A DNA stretch of 9,197 nt. Origin: an uncultured Clostridia bacterium. GTDB lineage: Bacteria; Bacillota; Clostridia; Oscillospirales; Ruminococcaceae. Made by a program: the position numbers and the translations under genes. Shown here piece by piece: positions 6,452 through 9,197 of this stretch. Below the pieces are notes generated by a model. The model did not search any database and had not been told where the DNA came from. It was given only the letters and a program-made list of their open reading frames with translations. Position 1 is the stretch's first letter. Each line of letters opens with the position of its first letter. The stretch lies in contig CALCSA010000488.1 in assembly GCA_937894185.1 (NCBI GenBank), forward strand, positions 1 through 9,197. The letters are read 5' to 3'.

Positions 6452-7492
6452 ATGTACGAAAAGGGATTGCTGACCCGTTTTGTGTCGGGTGGTGGCTGAG
6501 CGGCCAAGCTGGGGCCGGGTGCCCTTTCCAACATTCTTGAAACTCTGCCCCGCAGAGAGGATTCTGCGCTGATGGTGGGGTTTGATACCTCGGACGATGC
6601 CTGCGTTTACCGCATTTCCGACGATTTGGCTCTGATTCAGACGGTGGACTTTTTCCCGCCTATGGTGGACGACCCCTATCTGTTTGGGCAGATTGCCGCC
6701 TGCAACGCTCTGTCCGACGTCTACGCCATGGGGGGAGATCCCAAGCTTGCCCTCAATCTGCTCTGTGTCAACTCCTGCCTTGGCACTGAGGTGGTGGGGG
6801 AAATTTTGCGGGGCGGTGCCGACAAAGCTCTGGAGGCCGGATGCACTATTTCCGGTGGTCACACTATCGAAGATCCAGTGCCAAAGTACGGGCTCAGCGT
6901 CACCGGTTTTGCCCACCCCAATGGGATTCTGCGCAACGACGGAGCCTGTCAGGGGGACGTGGTGGTGCTGACCAAGCCTTTGGGAACTGGAATTCTTCTC
7001 ACCGCCCTCAAAGCTGATTTCATTGAGATGGTGCAGTGCGGGGAGATGTTTGCCTCCATGACTGCTCTCAACGCTGCCGCCGCACAAGCGGCTCGGGGGC
7101 TGACGGTTCATGCCTGCACCGACATCACCGGCTTTGGGCTGCTGGGCCATCTCTACGAGATGGCGGCAGGGGGCGGGGTGACCATCCGTATCCGGGCAAG
7201 CCGGCTTCCCCTGTTGCCTCATGCGCAGAAAATGGCTGCCGCGGGTATGGTTCCCGGCGGCGCTTACCGGAATCTGGAGTACGTCAAGCCTTATTTGGCG
7301 GTCTCTCCCCAGGTCAGTCAGGATCGGTTGAACATTGCCGGTGACCCTCAGACCTCCGGCGGACTCTGCTTTGCCCTGCCGGAAGAAGATGCCCGCCAGC
7401 TGACCCAGCGGTTGGGCCGGCACAATATCCCGGCTTGGGTCGTGGGGGATGTGACGGCGGCAAACTCCTCTATTCTGGAGCTGATGGCATAA
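6452..7492 (+). CDS. selD: Selenide, water dikinase (selenophosphate synthetase), selenocysteine-containing
   Basis: Makes selenophosphate from selenide and ATP, the Se donor for Sec-tRNA and other selenium pathways. The full protein is 346 residues if the in-frame TGA at 6497-6499 is read as selenocysteine (codon 16): VSGGG-U-AAKLGPG. This is exactly the position of the catalytic Cys/Sec (Cys17 of E. coli), followed by the essential Lys (Lys19 here, Lys20 in E. coli). Other matches: Asp49 (SDDA), Asp66 (TVDFFPP) and Asp89 (NALSDVYAMGG), the metal/ATP ligands; ISGGHTIEDP, ACTDITGFGLLGHL and DPQTSGGLC further on. The start is ATG 6452, eight bases after GGAGG; an in-frame ATG at 6446 is too close to the Shine-Dalgarno. 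A conventional ORF begins only at 6572 and would lack the catalytic site. It is divergent from the cysteine desulfurase-like gene. The next gene downstream belongs to a mobile element. Confidence 0.95.
6494..6523 (+). promoter_or_regulatory. Candidate bacterial SECIS element at the selD TGA
   Basis: Immediately after the TGA, CGGCC (6501-6505) pairs with GGCCG (6513-6517), closing a 7-base loop AAGCTGG. GGC just before the TGA (6494-6496) can pair with GCC (6521-6523), so the TGA sits in the internal loop at the hairpin base. This is where bacterial SECIS hairpins bound by SelB lie. Bacterial SECIS elements vary greatly outside enterobacteria, so the exact fold is inferred; the location is well supported. 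Confidence 0.6.
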
Positions 7493-7530
7493 TAAAACAA
7501 ACATCGTTACGTAAAAAAGGAGTCTGCCGA

Positions 7531-7575
7531 TTTAGCCGTAGTCCCATAGGGACATATTTATAAACTACGGCTAAA
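7531..7575. repeat. Long inverted repeat downstream of selD
   Basis: TTTAGCCGTAGT (7531-7542) is perfectly complementary to ACTACGGCTAAA (7564-7575). Its left arm overlaps an inner dyad GTCCC-ATA-GGGAC (7541-7553), giving alternative folds. It lies in the gap between selD and the recombinase. It probably belongs to the end of the integrated element, as a recombinase-binding or structural end sequence. No U run follows it directly. Confidence 0.5.
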
Positions 7576-7586
7576 CGGTTCGGTAC

Positions 7587-7618
7587 AGGGCAGACAATGA
7601 GTTTTCGCTGTCTGCCCT
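7587..7618 (+). terminator. Hairpin between convergent selD and recombinase genes
   Basis: AGGGCAGACA (7587-7596) pairs over 10 bases with TGTCTGCCCT (7609-7618), 12-base loop, followed on the plus strand by TTGCTGTTTCT. It is the only terminator-like structure after selD, but it lies 95 bases away and probably inside the inserted DNA. A third copy of the arm, GTCTGCC at 7522-7528, could pair with the same left arm, so two mutually exclusive folds exist. Confidence 0.5.
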
Positions 7619-7627
7619 TTGCTGTTT

Positions 7628-9197
7628 CTAAGCGACCTCTTGTTGTTCTCTTGTGGCAGGTTGTTCGATGGCATCGTCAAGCAGTCCGATGTAGCGGTAG
7701 TGGATTTGAATTTCTTGCAGTGCTGTTCTTGAGTATTTTTCAGTGCGTTCACCCACAACAATCCTGTCAATGAACCTGTGAAGGATGGTTGCCGTTAGCT
7801 CATTGATTTCGGTAATCTCTTTAGCTTCTTCAATAAAGGCATTGACATTTGCAACCGAATCCTTAAGCTTTTCCAGTTTGCTTTCCTTTATGGGAATCGT
7901 AGACTGGATTTCTTTTTGCTCTTTTAGGTAGTCATCGCTTAATTTTCGGAACACCTCATTGGGAATTTTGTCGAGAACATTGTCCTCATACAGCCTTTTG
8001 AATAGCTTGGTCAGTTCATCGTCACGTCGTTTTAAAGTAGCAATTTCTTTGGTCAGCAAGGTAATTTCTTTCCCAGTTTCCTTGCTATTTTTCTTTGCCA
8101 CAACTTCTGCAAACATTAATTCGTGCTGTCTTGCATAATGGGTTACTCGCCTTAAATCATCAAGCACAATTTTCGCAAGCTGATCCTCTTTTATAAAATG
8201 TGCGGTGCAGACCTCTTTGCCTTTTTTCTTGTAGGTTCGGCAGGCGAAATTGTAATCAGTTTTCTTCATTGTTGAGGCACGATGCAGTACCATTTTTGCT
8301 CCGCAGTCCTTACAGTAAACCATACCGGAGAACATATCCTGCTCGTCCATATTGGTTCGTCTGCGTTTATGCTGGCGAATATCTTGGACGATATCCCATA
8401 CCTTTTGAGAGATAATAGCAGGGTGCGTATTCTCAAAACGAAGCTGTTCTTCCTTTGGCACTTGGATTGTTTTCTTATTCTTAAAGGATTTTGTGGTTGT
8501 TTTGAGATTTATGGTATGACCTAAATAGACTTCATTTTCAAGAATATGAGAAATTGTTTTTGAATCCCACCTATACGGATTAGTGAAATCTACCGTAGAT
8601 GTATAAGGCATACCCTTTGTGTACCAATAATAGTTTGGCATAAAAATCTTTTCTTGTGCGAGCCTTTTTGCAATTTGACTGGGACCGTTACCCTCTACAC
8701 ATAGATTGAAGATGTACCTTACAATTTTCGCAGATTCGGGATCTGGAATGATTTTACGCTTTGGATCATCGGGGTCTTTCATATAACCATAGGGTGCCCT
8801 TGTGCCGACTCTTGCACCGGTTTCTGCTTTTGCTCTATTAGCTGCACGGATTTTACGGCTACAATCTTTTGCGTAAAGTTCGTTTATTATATTTTTGAAC
8901 GGGGCGAAATCATCAACACCATAGCGACTATCAATGTTGTCACCGATTGCAATAAATCTCACATCATAGTTTGGAAATATAATTTCGGTGTATCTGCCCA
9001 CCTCTAAATACTCTCTGCCAAATCGGCTCATATCCTTGACGATGATGGTTTCCACCTCATCATTTTTTACAAGCTCCATTAGTTCTTTAAAAGCTGGGCG
9101 ATTAAAATTGGTTCCTGAGTATCCATCATCAAATAGAAATTTCAGATTTTCAAAGCCGTTGTCCTTAGCGTACTTTTCTAAAATTAACCTCTGATTG
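7628..9197 (-). CDS. Large serine recombinase of an integrated mobile element, partial (N-terminus beyond window)
   Basis: Site-specific recombinase for integration and excision of a mobile element. 522 residues are visible, continuing open to the right edge at NQRLILEKYAKDNGF; the usual size is about 550-560, so the missing part should hold the nucleophilic serine (Y-x-R-V-S type motif). Visible regions: the rest of the resolvase catalytic domain (DDGYSGTNFNRP 23-34; VKDMSRFGRE 53-62 with active-site Arg58 and Arg61); the recombinase domain with GARVGTRAPYGY (127-138) and ILENEVYLGHTI (218-229); a Cys4 zinc ribbon (Cys295, Cys298, Cys319, Cys330); a charged coiled coil about 360-430; and a C-terminal DUF4368-like end (TATILHRFIDRIVVGERTEKYS). 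This architecture resembles the TndX/TnpX group of clostridial conjugative and mobilisable transposons. The gene is visibly AT-richer than its neighbours, consistent with transfer. Such genes usually lie at the element's edge, so the boundary is probably between 7493 and 7627. Confidence 0.93.
   Translation of the reverse strand, partial: NQRLILEKYAKDNGFENLKFLFDDGYSGTNFNRPAFKELMELVKNDEVETIIVKDMSRFGREYLEVGRYTEIIFPNYDVRFIAIGDNIDSRYGVDDFAPFKNIINELYAKDCSRKIRAANRAKAETGARVGTRAPYGYMKDPDDPKRKIIPDPESAKIVRYIFNLCVEGNGPSQIAKRLAQEKIFMPNYYWYTKGMPYTSTVDFTNPYRWDSKTISHILENEVYLGHTINLKTTTKSFKNKKTIQVPKEEQLRFENTHPAIISQKVWDIVQDIRQHKRRRTNMDEQDMFSGMVYCKDCGAKMVLHRASTMKKTDYNFACRTYKKKGKEVCTAHFIKEDQLAKIVLDDLRRVTHYARQHELMFAEVVAKKNSKETGKEITLLTKEIATLKRRDDELTKLFKRLYEDNVLDKIPNEVFRKLSDDYLKEQKEIQSTIPIKESKLEKLKDSVANVNAFIEEAKEITEINELTATILHRFIDRIVVGERTEKYSRTALQEIQIHYRYIGLLDDAIEQPATREQQEVA

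Larger units (their letters stand above)
7493..7627. mobile_element. Probable end of the integrated element, with the attachment site
   Basis: This gap joins the GC-rich selD to the AT-rich recombinase. It contains the palindrome TTACGTAA (7507-7514), the long inverted repeat and the hairpin described separately. Large serine recombinases of this group usually lie a short distance from one end of their element, so an attL/attR half-site is expected here. The exact crossover cannot be set without the other end or an empty-site sequence. Confidence 0.45.

Noticed and set aside
6497..6499. TGA as a nonsense mutation making selD a pseudogene
   Set aside because: It falls exactly at the catalytic Cys/Sec position, is followed by a hairpin, and the rest of the frame is intact.
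6572..7492. selD starting at ATG 6572
   Set aside because: That start removes the catalytic site and has no ribosome binding site, while homology continues upstream through the TGA to ATG 6452.
6398..7504. 368-residue minus-strand frame opposite selD
   Set aside because: It is a shadow of selD; the plus strand carries the full SelD motif series.

Overview
The window looks like chromosome of a fairly high-GC, anaerobic Clostridia-type Firmicute, perhaps Oscillospiraceae-like. The evidence is strong AGGAGG-type ribosome binding sites, a clostridial-style malic enzyme, a selenocysteine-containing SelD and a DUF4368-type large serine recombinase. The taxon is an inference from gene content and composition only. 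Five genes are recognised with confidence, one further gene is a regulator of unknown target, and one tiny ORF is doubtful. Two genes run off the window edges.

Layout. Positions 1-1029 (minus strand): N-terminal 343 residues of an NAD(P)-dependent malic enzyme, with its own promoter and a roughly 117-nt leader containing an imperfect terminator-like hairpin. Positions 1030-1414: leader, promoter and the clpB terminator, plus a doubtful 35-codon ORF. Positions 1415-4722 (minus strand): a two-gene unit in which a ribbon-helix-helix (RHH) DNA-binding protein is followed 32 nt later by clpB. One sigma-A-type promoter lies upstream, with AT-rich dyads between and beside its boxes. No CIRCE or CtsR box was seen. 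Positions 4838-6045 (minus strand): a NifS-like cysteine desulfurase/selenocysteine lyase family gene with a strong terminator. Positions 6046-6451: a structured, repeat-rich divergent intergenic region. Positions 6452-7492 (plus strand): selD, whose codon 16 is an in-frame TGA read as selenocysteine, so an ordinary ORF call loses the first 40 residues and the catalytic site. Positions 7493-7627: nested inverted repeats. Positions 7628-9197 (minus strand): an AT-richer large serine recombinase lacking its N-terminus, marking the end of an integrated mobile element.

How the genes work together. The cysteine desulfurase-like enzyme and SelD are divergent neighbours. They can be read as a selenium-mobilising pair: the PLP enzyme releases Se (or S), and SelD makes selenophosphate for tRNA-Sec and possibly for selenium-dependent molybdenum hydroxylases. 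SelD itself needs the Sec machinery to be made, which is a self-referential loop. The RHH-clpB unit suggests a disaggregase under a dedicated, co-transcribed repressor. The recombinase belongs to a different, acquired unit inserted just downstream of selD.
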